Part shown: piece after piece, positions 1 to 10,250 of the stretch
Numbering within the stretch: position 1 is the first letter of the stretch
Layout: every line of letters begins with the position of its first letter
Assembly: GCA_034440575.1 (NCBI GenBank)
Contig: JAOTOL010000858.1
Coordinates: forward strand, 1 to 64,000
Length of the DNA: 64,000 nucleotides
Direction of reading: 5' to 3'
Source of the DNA: Imbricaverruca yamaguchii
Taxonomy: Eukaryota; Arthropoda; Thecostraca; Neoverrucidae
The notes under the pieces: model-generated
What the model was told of the DNA's origin: nothing
The model's input: the letters and a program-made list of their open reading frames with translations, nothing else
The model's database searches: none
Made by a program: the position numbers and the translations under genes

Positions 1-5
1 TGCCC

Positions 6-93
6 GTATTGTTATCGTTGGTTGGTTAGTTATTGGTTTTACGACACATCGACCGTTAAGTCATGTAGCGTCGCCAATGTATTGTTATCGTTG
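6..93 (-). mobile_element. Tail-only retroposon with 15-bp target duplication
   Basis: The insert is 21-78 (58 bp). It is flanked by a perfect 15-bp direct repeat, gtattgttatcgttg, at 6-20 and 79-93. On the minus strand the insert is the tail of the SINEs described below: a CGACGC basal arm, a GAC/GTC apical stem, then GTAAAACCAATAAC and an AACC-rich end. No tRNA head or internal Pol III promoter is present. Confidence 0.8.
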
Positions 94-245
94 ATATCGG
101 TGTCCCCACACTAGGTACTTCTGAAAATACACAAAGCCGGACGAGTCATACGTACGCAACTGTTTCAGATCTGAGTTTGCAGGACTTAACAAGCTTTTAA
201 ATAACATTATCTATCTGGCGATTTTGACATCCAGCGATACTCGTG
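80..245 (+). repeat. Fragment of dispersed repeat family D
   Basis: This stretch resembles 38615-38785 in the same orientation. Shared blocks include tatcggtgtc, a gtact-containing block, tttgcaggact and atttygacatcc. It overlaps the right-hand target duplication of the retroposon at 6-93, so the retroposon inserted into or beside this older repeat. Confidence 0.5.
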
Positions 246-960
246 AGACCACGCCGAACGGCCATCATTGTATCAACACTGCTCGGGACCAATCGTTCAC
301 CGAGCCCCGCCAGCAGGTAGATAACAGCAGCGGCACGACGCGGCCGCCCGGAACAGCCGGGCGACGCCGTCTGTCGGGGCGGGTGGGGGACGGGTCGACG
401 CCGGGGTCATGGGCGGGCCGGCCCGCTGACCGGCCAGTCGGACTGGTACCACCTCCCGCTCTCATTGCCGCAAGTGGTCACAACGAGCCCTGCAACGGGG
501 CGCCAAATAGATATATTCCGCTCGTTCCGGCAATTGCCGTTGCCGTATAAATAGCAGGGACAGGTCTGAGCTCGCAGTCAGAACGCCCCCCCCCCCCCCA
601 CCGACAGCGAAGGCACCACGCCGTCTCAGCAACGATCGCTCTGCGCATGCCGGGCAGCGCGCATTGCCTGATTTATGTAAAGCACCGACCGGCGCACATA
701 TCGCGACAAACAGAAGCCATGGACGTATAAATGGATGTGGGGAGGTGGCAGTCGTTGGGGGGAGTAGGTGCGACCCGCCCCCACCACGAGTACCCAGGTG
801 GGAGTTAGTATTCCCGCCCCTACCGCGAGGACCAAGGTGGCAGTCGGTGAGACCGCGCCTGGACAGCTACAGCCCGGACATGCTCAACGTATGACCTGTC
901 GTTCGCCAGTGGTGGTAAACAACACGCAACCGGCATCCAATTATCAGTTCTTGTGACACA
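240..960. other. GC-rich segment with orphan promoter, no supported gene
   Basis: Base composition rises sharply here and CpG is abundant. A good TATA/initiator pair lies at 546-580 on the plus strand, and a second TATA-like TATAAATG at 728-735. Downstream of the first, an ATG at about 647 opens only some 25 codons. A poly-C run lies near 587-599. This may be a promoter and first exon of a gene whose other exons I cannot identify. Confidence 0.35.
546..580 (+). promoter_or_regulatory. TATA box plus initiator-like site
   Basis: TATAAATA at 546-553 is followed about 30 bp later by an initiator-like CAGTCAG. That spacing matches arthropod core promoters. No convincing reading frame follows within 400 bp, so the target is unknown. 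Confidence 0.4.
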
Positions 961-1464
961 CCCGATATCCATTCATAAGGGTCAAACTTGGGCGGAGGAA
1001 TCCTTCCCTGTATGTACTGTGATTGAAGCATATTTTTCCTGGAGTGTTGGCCAGCATATCGCAGAGCTTCGTCCCCAGAGGACATCGGGTGAAATCCTTG
1101 AAGGAGCTAGTGGCTCCAGGAGCCAGCCTTCAGCCATGGCTTCCTCCGACCCTGTGAAGGGTACACTGCATCCCACCATTCAGCGGGCTCTCAGAAAACT
1201 TGATGAATATTTCCCTTTTGGACTTAGTCCAACTTCAGAGACCTTACTGAAATCTAAATGCTCCCCATGGTTGACATTGGTGCTTTAGAGCTGCCCTATT
1301 CTCATGTTTATCATGTTTCAGGTTAATGCAAATGAAGGTCGTACAGTCAGTGCCATAAAATGCCATCTAGACGTAATTAAACGAACGAACATAAATAAGA
1401 GCAATTGTATTAGACGACACATTTCATACGGAACGACTCTTCGTAACATGGGGAAGTTGCGCAT
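961..1464. other. Nothing recognised
   Basis: Ordinary mid-GC sequence. Open frames of up to 111 codons show no domain or motif I recognise. Confidence 0.5.
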
Positions 1465-1544
1465 ACCAAACTACATGGTTGGTTATTTGGGCTTAGGGGC
1501 GTATCGACTACTTCGGCCATACAGCGCCCAACCAAACTACATGG
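1465..1544 (-). mobile_element. Tail-only retroposon with 14-bp target duplication
   Basis: The insert is 1479-1530 (52 bp), between perfect copies of accaaactacatgg at 1465-1478 and 1531-1544. Read on the minus strand it starts TGGGCGCTGTATGG, forms the GGGCGC hairpin, and ends CCTAAGCCCAAATAACC. Basal stem pairing is 5 of 6 (one C-A mismatch), and the apical stem is kept by a G-U pair. Confidence 0.85.
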
Positions 1545-1685
1545 AATGTGAAGCAAAACCACTAGCATAACGGACACACATATTCACATATTCCGACCAA
1601 AGACTGTGCCTAGCAACGCCTTCTGCCAGCAGTCTTGGTGGCCAGTACGCGAGGAAAACAAACCCCTTCACCATATCGTAACACA

Positions 1686-1930
1686 ACCCGCGCCCGAATA
1701 TATCTTCCCTCCGCGTACACATCCAACTCCTGGGTATATTTTCCTTCTGCATACACATCCCATTCCTGGGTATATTTTCCCTTTGCATACACATCCAATT
1801 CCTGGGTATATTTTCCCTCTGCATACACATCCCATTCCTGGGTATATCTTCCCTCCGCATACCCATCCCATTCCTGGGCATGTCTTCCCTCCGCATACAC
1901 ATCCCACTCCTGGGTATATCTTCCCTCCGG
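1686..1930. repeat. Minisatellite, 36-bp unit, about 6.5 copies
   Basis: Units contain cctgggtatattttccctct followed by gcatacacatcc. The period is exactly 36 bp, so open frames run through it with a 12-residue repeat on both strands. It starts about 40 bp beyond the stop codon of the gene at 1972-2823, so it probably lies in that gene's 3' untranslated region or just past it. Confidence 0.85.
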
Positions 1931-1971
1931 GTCAGCCAGAGCCCAGCTCCTCGAGCACTTCGACCAGAACA

Positions 1972-2823
1972 TCACTTGGCACCAGTCTCCTGAATTGGTC
2001 GACGGTTGTTGGTCAGGCGCTTCCGCTTCTGGGCGTCCTGGTACAGCCTGATGTTCAGCTCCATCACGAACTCCAGCTTCACCGTCCACACCCGGTCGAC
2101 CACCATCCAGTTGACAACCGGACTGCAGGGCGGGTACGTGAGGCTGCCGTAGTAGGTGTAGGTGCTGGCGATGGCCCTGCGCAGCATCGAGCCGAACTCA
2201 GTCAGGTCGGTGGTGTTGGTGAACGAGTCGCCCTTGCCGCCGATCTCGCCGATCATCGGCTCGATGCCGAACGTCGGGAAGTCGGGCTCGACGCCGGGCT
2301 CGCCGGGCTTCAGCAGGATGCCGATGATGGCCACGGCGCCGTTGTGCCGGATGGCCTGGGACATGTTGGCGTAGCGCGTGTCGAGGAACACCAGCTGCAC
2401 CTCGGCGTCGCTGAACCTGCCCCTGATCGAGTGCTCCGAGCCGGTGTCGTAGCCTGCCGACACGCCCCAGTGGGTGTCCATGTGCTCGAACCGGTAGGTG
2501 CCGTTGAGCGGGCCGAAGCGCGTGTCCACCGAGAACTGCGCGATCGGCTCGCTGCGGTTCTCCGGCCGGAAGTAGAAGCGCGCCGTGCGGCCCGTGTTGA
2601 CCATCTCGATCTGGCCGTGCTGCAGGCCGTCGGCCAGCCGCAGCATCAGGTCGTCGTTGAGCCGGGTGCGGCCCGGCATCAGGTTGATGGGCGACTGCAG
2701 CAGGCCCGCGCACAGCGGGAAGTCGAGCGTCCAGCGCGACAGGTTGTCGTAGTCCCACGTCTCGACGGGCGCCTCCGACACCTGCGCGACCAGCTGCATC
2801 AGCAGCGGCCACGTCATCGCCAT
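1972..2823 (-). CDS. Carbonic anhydrase-related protein (alpha class, two zinc ligands lost)
   Basis: A 283-residue single-exon protein of the alpha-carbonic anhydrase fold. Landmarks are QSPI (43-46), NTGRT (76-80), GSEH (128-131), GSLTYPPC (226-233) and NNRRPIQ (272-278). In active enzymes zinc is held by HxHW and a third His in ExHLV. Here these read D116-T-H118-W and E141-V-Q143-LV, so two of three ligands are replaced, by Asp and Gln. The proton-shuttle His in NTGHT is Arg79. Cys38 and Cys233 match the disulphide of secreted alpha-CAs, but the N-terminus is a poor signal peptide. The start at 2823 matches the start of the paralogue at 12891. By analogy with vertebrate CA-related proteins X and XI, which also lose ligands at these sites, a binding rather than catalytic role is likely; this is inference. 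Confidence 0.88.
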   Translation of the reverse strand: MAMTWPLLMQLVAQVSEAPVETWDYDNLSRWTLDFPLCAGLLQSPINLMPGRTRLNDDLMLRLADGLQHGQIEMVNTGRTARFYFRPENRSEPIAQFSVDTRFGPLNGTYRFEHMDTHWGVSAGYDTGSEHSIRGRFSDAEVQLVFLDTRYANMSQAIRHNGAVAIIGILLKPGEPGVEPDFPTFGIEPMIGEIGGKGDSFTNTTDLTEFGSMLRRAIASTYTYYGSLTYPPCSPVVNWMVVDRVWTVKLEFVMELNIRLYQDAQKRKRLTNNRRPIQETGAK

Positions 2824-3068
2824 GGCTGCGGCGCTGCGGCGGTCCGCCTCCGCTGACCTTCGCCGACTACTGCCGACCCTCGCCGATTACTGCCGACCCT
2901 CGCCGACCACCGCCAGCCCCTGCCACCCACCACCGACCACCGCCGGCCACCGCACCCGCGCTGCGCGACGCTGCGACTGGTCGCCACCGCTGACGCCACC
3001 CATTCCTTTATGGACCTGTTGCACTTGGTCGCAGCAGCACGCAAACTGACGTGGCCCGGCGTTTTCCT
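2824..3068 (-). promoter_or_regulatory. Proximal promoter of the first CA-related gene
   Basis: A TATA-like TCCATAAAGG (minus strand, 3014-3005) and a block AGGAAAACGCCGG (3068-3056) recur upstream of the paralogue at 12981-12972 and 13032-13020. Their spacing is nearly the same (51 against 48 bp). The TATA-to-ATG distance is about 180 bp here but about 80 bp in the paralogue. The extra length includes short cgccgayTactgccgaccct-type repeats at 2862-2950, in the presumed 5' untranslated region. Confidence 0.5.
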
Positions 3069-4590
3069 GGTGCGGTCTTCAGCGCAGGTGACTACTGCAC
3101 GACGCACTGGCTCGAAGGTGCCCTTCAGCGACAATGTGTGTGGCTCACTACTGCACCACTGTATCACCATGCCACAGTACTGGGCGCGAATTATCAATTC
3201 TGGTAGAGGCGCCCTAAAACCTGAATAGCAAACAACAATACCACAGTACCGCTGCATGTACTGTGCATGTACTGCATGTACTGTACACCGTGGCACTGTA
3301 CCGCTGCACACGCGCACGGGAAGTTCAGCTTTGTTCCTGACTCGCTATCTGCTGCGCTCAGGTTGGCTACCTCGCAGAGCAGTCATGCAATACAGATCAC
3401 ATTGCCTGTTTTGTTTCAACGTCGCACAGCTTCGGCGGGAGCATTTGCGCACACAACGTGATGCTGTGGTGTCACACTAGCATCCATACCATGTGTGACG
3501 TTGCCCGCTGCACTCATGTCATATCACTGCAAGTCATGTCTTGCCCTCGCTCGTGCAAGTCCCCTTGTGAAACTGAATACAGGGAAGAATGCGATTTGGC
3601 AGTAAGCAATCCTTTCGCACCGCTACGCAAAGTGAATAGCCTTCCATGGCCACAATAAGCAGCTAAACGTGGGACATGCGGCATAAAACGGCTAGCATGC
3701 AAAGCCCGTGGAACAATGCATCAGACCTATGCAAGAGCATGACAGGTGTGGGCTAGCGGTCATACGGTGACTTCACGAGCACGTGCACATTCCACCATCT
3801 CGCAACAAAAAAACAATCACGTCAGCTCGGCACATGGTGCCACTGTGACCATGGCTGTCAACTCGCACACTTTTGCGGGGCCTTGTCCCACCCAAAAACT
3901 TAAGCTTTCCACATGAGACCCTATGGGGCTGGCTCCCGTGTTTGTCGGTAAAACCATCTCGCTAACCTAATAGACGGTATCGCATGTTATCTTATTGGCT
4001 TTTTAGACAATTGACAGATGACATGGCGCTCCTCATATCTTGTCAGTCCCGCTGTCCTTATCCTCATTGTCCCCCCCCACACACAGCCAAGCCGAATATC
4101 GTAGTTATTGCTTTTCGCCACTTCGCCTACAGCCTACTGCCACAGTTTTAGCAGTTTCGGCATTGGTTGCTTTGACAACATTACCAGAGCATTCTTCCGG
4201 CACGGACCGTAGCGGAAATCTAGCTGTTCACTCCTGTGAACTATTCTTTGTCGACTTGGGGACAGAGCCAATCGCTTCAAATTCCCCGGTTTGAAATGCT
4301 TAAAAAGCTGGAGGAGACGGATAGATGAAGGCTCGCTTGTTGATTGAATGATTTAGGCTCGCTTATTTCCTCCATGTATTCATTCCTCCATGGGGCCGGT
4401 GCGGAGTCTCTGTCCGAAATCAGCTATGATTCCGCCCACCAGAAATATGATCGGTGGAGTAAATCTATTTCATAAGCGGACAAAGATATTGTAATGAAAT
4501 CGTGCCACTTCGTTACAAATTGATAATCGCACCGCACGCAACACACGTTTTTAAAATAGTTCTAATATAGAAACTGCAGTGTGCAAAGTC
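3069..4590. other. No gene recognised
   Basis: Mixed composition. At 3245-3300 there are a few copies of ctgcatgtact. At 3880-3930 a stretch around gagaccctatgggg weakly resembles the repeats at 38200-38340 and 39000-39140. No coding signal found. Confidence 0.4.
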
Positions 4591-4599
4591 GGCCGATCG

Positions 4600-4770
4600 C
4601 CACAAGGGCTTTGTTGGCACGGTGGAGCAACGGCGGCGCGGCTCGCCGAACGATCGGCCGACCTTATTTGACCCTGAAGGCATCCACCTAGGGTCGTAAA
4701 ATGTATACTGCATGGATTTCAATGCCGTCGTAATTCCATACATATTTCGCGTTTCTAGTTTCAGTAGTTT
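4600..4770. repeat. Dispersed repeat A, copy 1
   Basis: The core around 4680-4745 (gggtcgtaaaatgtatactg, then a gccgtcgtaatt-like block) is similar to 34845-34925. A 159-codon minus-strand frame crosses it (4513-4992), but the other copy has no such frame, so I do not call it a gene. Confidence 0.45.
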
Positions 4771-5194
4771 GGGAGATCTAATTGTCGAAATTGTCTCTCT
4801 ACTCCCCTTCCCCGACCCAAGTTTGCGGTATGTGACAAACCCTCTTGTGCGCATGTTAACTATTTTGGGTCTCTTCTTAACCTCCCAAGGTTCTTTTACA
4901 ACCTCAGATGTCCTCTTAAAGGGGCTGTTCCAGATGCATTGCCGAATATGAACTGAATACGTACTTTTATAGAAGAAGCCGCCCTCTATCAAGCCGCATG
5001 CTTATGTTTTGCCAACTCGACCCAGTCAGAGTACCCCTCAAATTGCTTACCCCAGTTACCCAAGATCGCAGGCGGATTTGCATAGTTTCCCCAGCTCGCT
5101 TCCTCCACTAATTAGCATCGTTTCACCAATATCGTTGGTGTCCACTGTTCCGCCGGTGGGCCGCGGGATTGTAGCTCTAGCCATCGTTAATTTT

Positions 5195-5480
5195 CCACCA
5201 ACAACTCTGAGGGTCCTCCAGCAACCGTCAGGGCATCAGCCAACGACCCTGAGGGTCCTCCAGCAACCGAGGGTTCCTCAGCAACCGTCAGGGCATCAGC
5301 CAACGACCCTGAGGGTCCTCCAGCAACCGTCAGGGCATCAGCCAACGATCCTGGGGGTCCTCCAGCAACCGTCAGGGCATCAGCCAACGATCCTGGGGGT
5401 CCTCCAGCAACCGTCAGGGCATCAGCCAACGACCCTGAGGGTCCTCCAGCAACCGAGGGTTCCTCAGCAACCGTCACTAC
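5195..5480. repeat. Minisatellite, 42-bp unit, about 7 copies
   Basis: Units read gagggtcctccagcaaccgt followed by cagggcatcagccaacgac. The period of 42 bp is 14 codons, which explains the repetitive open frames on both strands. Some units are truncated to the first half. Confidence 0.85.
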
Positions 5481-5489
5481 ATCAGCGAC

Positions 5490-6176
5490 CACCTCAGCAA
5501 CCAGTTTCCCACGGTGTATCTGGATTTCGGATCGTTTTTAAGTGGTAGCGCCATCCAAGAGGCTCTTCCGAACAGTGTCCCAAAGTTACTTCACCATTAA
5601 CTGTGTGGATGAAGGAAGAAGTTGCTTGGGAATAGTGAAAGATTGGAAGAAAATAAAGGATTGCCACATAAGGATTAAAAGCGGAATGCCTTTCGCTTCA
5701 GTCACATGCATTTTACATTATTTAGCAGTTGTGTGCATGACTGCGCATACATCATGTGGCAAAATGGTAAAAACCGAAGACGATGATGAAATACCACAAC
5801 TCCATTAACTGTGTATTTCAGGCCACATGGTGAATTATTTTACACTGCTTCCGAACGACTGAGGATTGGGGACCCTAAGCCTGCTGTCAGGCCCTAACGG
5901 TGGTTGCAGCACCAGCAGACCGACTCAGTGCATTTAGACGAATTATAGAAGGCTAAGGGCTCCCATCGGCTCATGCACGATCTTCTAGTCATCTTTGCAC
6001 CACTGCAGTCACAAAAACCTGTTGTTGTATTTTTTTTGTTTGGGGGGGGGGATTGGGTCCCTTCGGTTGAAAGATTTATCGAGGTAGGAACCCCAGACGA
6101 GCGCACTTCCGACCTCAACACGAACCCCACAACAAAGTAATTGTGCCGTTGAATCAGGAGCAAGACCAAAGTAATT
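5490..6176. other. Nothing recognised
   Basis: AT-leaning sequence with a short G run at 6042-6050. The end (6138-6176) is related to the 33-bp repeats seen at 8006-8140, so the transposon at 6177-8005 seems to have landed inside that small repeat array. Confidence 0.4.
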
Positions 6177-6187
6177 TACCCCGTTTA

Positions 6188-7141
6188 AGCTCGGCTCACA
6201 CCGCGACGGGATTGGATGAGAAACAGCGCTGCCGGCCGTTCGCCTGGGATTTTATGACGTCACATGACCAAATATGGTAAGAGACCGCCCGGCCGTTCAG
6301 GCTCCGGGCCTTGCCGGCGCGAACCGGAGATGCGTCAGACGATAAACGGCGCCGTTTGGCACGAACAAGAAGTTTAATTGAAGAAAAAACTTTTGTGTCG
6401 GCCTCGTGGCGTTCTGTTGTCGGCGAACACGGGGCAAGGGGTACCGTTGAGAGATAGGTCATGTCTGATTGGCCATGTCATTCCAAACATGTTTATCTAC
6501 CTTTTTTTGTCTTACTGAGATATTCCTTGCATCAAACGCAAACAGTAAGCATTCAAATATAATATTCATCTTACCTGATGGTTACCCCTGGCCTCTCCGA
6601 TGGTGCTATAGAAGCCCTGTAGTTCGTGTCCATGTGCCGTAGTTTTGGTCCCACTAGATCCACTAAGTCATCAAATCTTCCTGGGCTCATTGGGTTAGCC
6701 CTATGAAAGGCAACTGGGTCCAGACGCTCTTCCCTCATCAAGCTCGCAAACTCACCGTGCTCTTCACGACGCAATAATGACTGGCGTATCCAGCTCCCAG
6801 CCCAGCTACCCAACTCTAGGTCGGGCATCATCCAGAAGCGTGAGTAAAAGCAAATCGTCTTCTTCCATCTTCAGCACGTAACCCTCGACACTTAATTAAT
6901 GCAGGCCAGCCCACAATTAAATTCGCCCAGACCAACACACCTCACGCACCTCATAAGCAATGAGTGAGGTGCGCCACTTTCGTAAACCAAGCGCCAGTAA
7001 ACCGAGCCCCTGCGGATTCGTCCGTTGTTCCCAATTCGCGTCTTGCATATTTCCCATGTTACCATATGCCCAACTTTTGCCGTTCTTGTTCTGCAGACAA
7101 ACAAAAAATCCGTTTCGGTCTGCCGCGGTGTGAACCGAGCC
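6188..7141 (-). mobile_element. PIF/Harbinger element, internally deleted, nested insertion
   Basis: Terminal inverted repeats are AGCTCGGCTCACACCGCG at 6188 and GGCTCGGTTCACACCGCG read inward from 7141, matching at 16 of 18 positions. The flanks are TTA at 6185-6187 and TTA at 7142-7144, the usual target duplication of this superfamily. At 954 bp it is too short for the two-gene autonomous element. It keeps only an N-terminal transposase exon on the minus strand. Confidence 0.82.
6571..6868 (-). pseudogene. Harbinger transposase N-terminal remnant
   Basis: The frame from 6831 to 6571 reads LRREEHGEFASLMREERLD, then F.R..PMSPGRFDDLVDLVG and DTNYRASIAPSERP. This is the N-terminal helical region before the DDE domain in HARBI1-like transposases. 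An ATG at 6868 opens MEEDDLLLLTLLDD, a typical family start, but a frameshift near 6825 separates the two frames. The coding part ends at CATCAG/GTAAGATG, a good splice donor, so the apparent stop is intronic. The catalytic DDE domain is absent from the rest of the element. Confidence 0.75.
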
Positions 7142-8005
7142 TTACATGAGCAGGTCAGCAGTAAATGAAAATTTCGGACCTGGTCGATTCGCAAAAGTTT
7201 CGATCGCGCGGCCCGTTTGCAAGAGCAAGGCAGCCACCGAATCGGATTTTGCGATTTGACGGCTGACGCAATGTGGTGAAAAGTTCGGAACATTTGGCGC
7301 ATTTTTGTGATTCTGTCGCACCTAATCCGAGCAACAGCGTACACAGGCACAATGCATCATCAACGATTCACGTAGGCGATGTCACGTTATCGATGACAAC
7401 ATAAACCTTTCCTATTCGTAAATCAAATGGTGCATTGTTTCCAGGCCAAGCTAGGTTCAATAGAATAGGTTCCAGACTATGTAATGGTGCATTGTTTCAA
7501 ACGACCTTGTACCAGACTGTGCAATGGTCAAATAAACAGAGTAAATCAGGTTCACTATGCAATCCCAAAGATAAATCAGCAAAACCCAAACCTTGTCACA
7601 AATCCCCAAGTTGAACACTCCGCTGCATTGTAAAACTCACGATTGGGGCACGTACTAATAACGTGACGAATCAACGCCGCTTGCGGCCGTTACGTGTCTG
7701 ATATTCGTGTTTCATCACTAGGTTTGCAATTAGAATTAAAAAAAGGACGTATATTCTTCACAATTACCCTAAATTTACCCAAAATTTAGCAGAGAATAAC
7801 TTCAAAAAGTATCATGACCCGTGCAACCGTACCGTTATTTGTTCATGATTGACGCTTATAGCGAACTTCCACCTACCGAAGCGTAAGTTTGCGTTAAGCT
7901 TTTTGCATGTCTTGCTAAGCAAAAGTCCGTTTACAAGAGCATTATTTTCGCAAGCTTTCCTAATCGCATCGTATTCGGAAGTTTTGCTGCTCATGTAAAC
8001 GGGGA

Positions 8006-8140
8006 AATTGTGCCATTGTACACGAACCATTTCAAAGCAATTGTACCGTTGTATAACAACCATGTCAAGGTGATTGTCTATATTAACCATTTCAAAGCAA
8101 TTGCGCCATCGTACATAAAACATTTCAGAGTGATTGTGCG
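8006..8140. repeat. Short tandem repeat, about 33 bp, 4 copies
   Basis: Diverged units read aattgtgccattgtacacga then accatttcaaagc. Half a unit also lies left of the transposon at 6138-6176. Confidence 0.6.
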
Positions 8141-9814
8141 GCTCCTTAGCAACACCTGGAGATGTTGCCAACTAGTGCTCGTATCGACGACACACCGGGA
8201 AACTTCAGAAGACCATCCAAGTCATCATAAATATAAGCAACGTGTCACAGTACGTCACATGTGGTCACAGAAGTATCAATGGGAAATGCAAGGACCCGGT
8301 TAGGAGCGGCGGGCTTTTTCATTGGCCTTGGAATACATGACGATCTTACCACCGGTCTTTCCTTTGATTTTAGTTCAGTTTGTAAATCAATGCAAACTGC
8401 TTTTTGAACGGTGCTTCAGGAAACATTTTGGCGGCCACATGTTCCCATATGGTGGTTCGCAATGTAGCTCTAGTGGTCTGGGAGCCATCTGCCCGCCCGA
8501 GCAGTTCTTTTGAGTTCTTTGCACCATGGACCCATCTGGCCGTTCTGTAGCACATCAAATCGCCATCCCTGCGACGTTTCACGTGTGGTCGGGAAAGCTG
8601 GTCTCTGTAACTCATCTGCGTGAGGTTCCCGCAGAAGTGCTGGCAGCCGGTTGAGATTAATTGATGCCGTCAGTTTTAACTGGCTTAAACTGCATGGCTG
8701 AAAAAGGGTAGCAGAGAACGGCAGCTGTGGCTGTAGCAGAGTAGCGGCGATAGCTTGAAATCAAATACCAAATTTTGCATCAGTAACATTTCCCAAGTTT
8801 TGTATGCCTTTTTAGTCTTCTCCAGTAGCCGCACCCTATCAGTCAACATGAAAAATACCAGCCGATATACTTTTGGTCGAACAAAGTTCACTTTTAATTT
8901 AGAAAGATTCCCATTTAACATTAATCAGCTTTGAATTCCTACGTGCATTCGGTAGTTTGCATAGGTGGTCACTGATGCGAACTGAACATCTAGCAGGTCC
9001 CGAACATCTGAAGTGAACACCTCGAAATCGCAAAACCGACTAAGGTTATACTTTCGACCCGGATAACACGTGTGCATTTGTGTACGTGTTGGAATTTGCA
9101 TGATCTGGCTCGTGACATTCGCCAACATTGTCCATTGCTAGAATTCAACCATTCAGTGTTACCATCAAGCACAAACTTGGGCGTATTTGCTGGCTTAAAT
9201 TGGCGCAAAATAGTGTTTCCTTTAAACAGTAACGCCATGCTTGTGGAAAAATAGACACTTCCTTTGTGCGCAGTTCACACTATGCTGATTGCCAGGATCA
9301 TTCAACTTTCTCGTTCATCACTTTATTATATTCACAATATCACAGTCAAGTTGCTTGCAACGCAAGTCACTGATATTTGCCCAGGCAATTTTAAGAAAGA
9401 AACGAGTATGTACTAGTTGTTTAATAATTCCTTAGATATCGACGGCAACCAAATACCACTTCACCTACTTGTTTTGTTGACATCAATTCAACATTTCGCA
9501 CCACTCCTCAACTTGTTCCATTATGTACTGGTTTTAAGCTGGTTTTTACAGACTTAAATTCCCAAGCGGCAGAAGGTAATTTTGGCCGGCCGACGTGCCA
9601 GGCCCACCGTGGAACTAACAGGCATCATTTGCTGCGCTAAGGTGGTTAGCATCCCCTGGCTCATGGGGAGCACGCACGGTGTAGCGTGTGCGGCAGTCAC
9701 ATGGCCCGTCCTACGTCTCACGCATCGCTGCATTATAGTCTCGTCTCGGATCCCCCGACGGAGCAGCGCGGCGGCCCGGTCCGGTCACGTCACGTCCATG
9801 TCAAAATATTGAAT
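8141..9814. other. No gene recognised
   Basis: Both strands were read. Open frames stay below 85 codons and resemble nothing I know. No tandem structure. Confidence 0.45.
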
Positions 9815-10250
9815 ACTCGTCAGGTGTGAGATCTCGAAAGGAGCACCGAAGGATGCCGAAATTGCTGTGGAAATAATACTGTTCAAAATGCTCTGGATCT
9901 TTAAAGCCCAGTTTTCATATAATTCAACACATATCACTACCCATTTTGTATGTTTTGGGAAGTACCTAATTTGGTGATGCTGATATCAAGGATAATGCCA
10001 CAAATGTCTATGCTACAATCTGGCATTGCATAGCACTAACAGATTATAGGTAATCCCTCTACCTGGAATTGCACTATGAGATGTTCATCATCATTATTAC
10101 GGATCCATTATGGTGGACCTAAACGAGGCATGAAGACTTCACAACCACGAACCAAGAAGCACGATGTCGACACTTCTTTGTGAAGGATGTCGATTCAGTG
10201 TTCAATAAGTGGTATATTCCACCCTATTTCTTCAATAATGCATTACTGCG
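9815..10250 (+). repeat. Dispersed repeat family D (MITE-like)
   Basis: It begins caggtgtgagatctcgaaag and ends with ggtatattccaccctattt and caataatgcatt. The same two end blocks bound 56735-57105 and 57405-57645, and appear reverse-complemented at 38345-38830. The outer ends are imperfect inverted repeats of the type ATTwTTCGTyAGrTrkGrG. No coding capacity. Confidence 0.6.

Larger units (their letters stand above)
6177..8005. mobile_element. TIR DNA transposon copy 1, split by a Harbinger insertion
   Basis: The left end TACCCCGTTTA (6177-6187) continues after the nested element as TTACATGAGCAG from 7142. The right end reads CTGCTCATGTAAACGGGG (7987-8004). The interior 7145-8004 matches 13115-14037 in reverse complement along its whole length. 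Without the insertion it would be about 0.87 kb. It carries no transposase frame, so it is non-autonomous. Confidence 0.8.

Noticed and set aside
1606..2856. 416-codon plus-strand frame across the first CA-related gene
   Set aside because: It joins the 36-bp repeat to the antisense of the gene and has no recognisable protein features.
4513..4992. 159-codon minus-strand frame
   Set aside because: It crosses dispersed repeat A; the other copy at 34845 lacks the frame, and no motif is visible.
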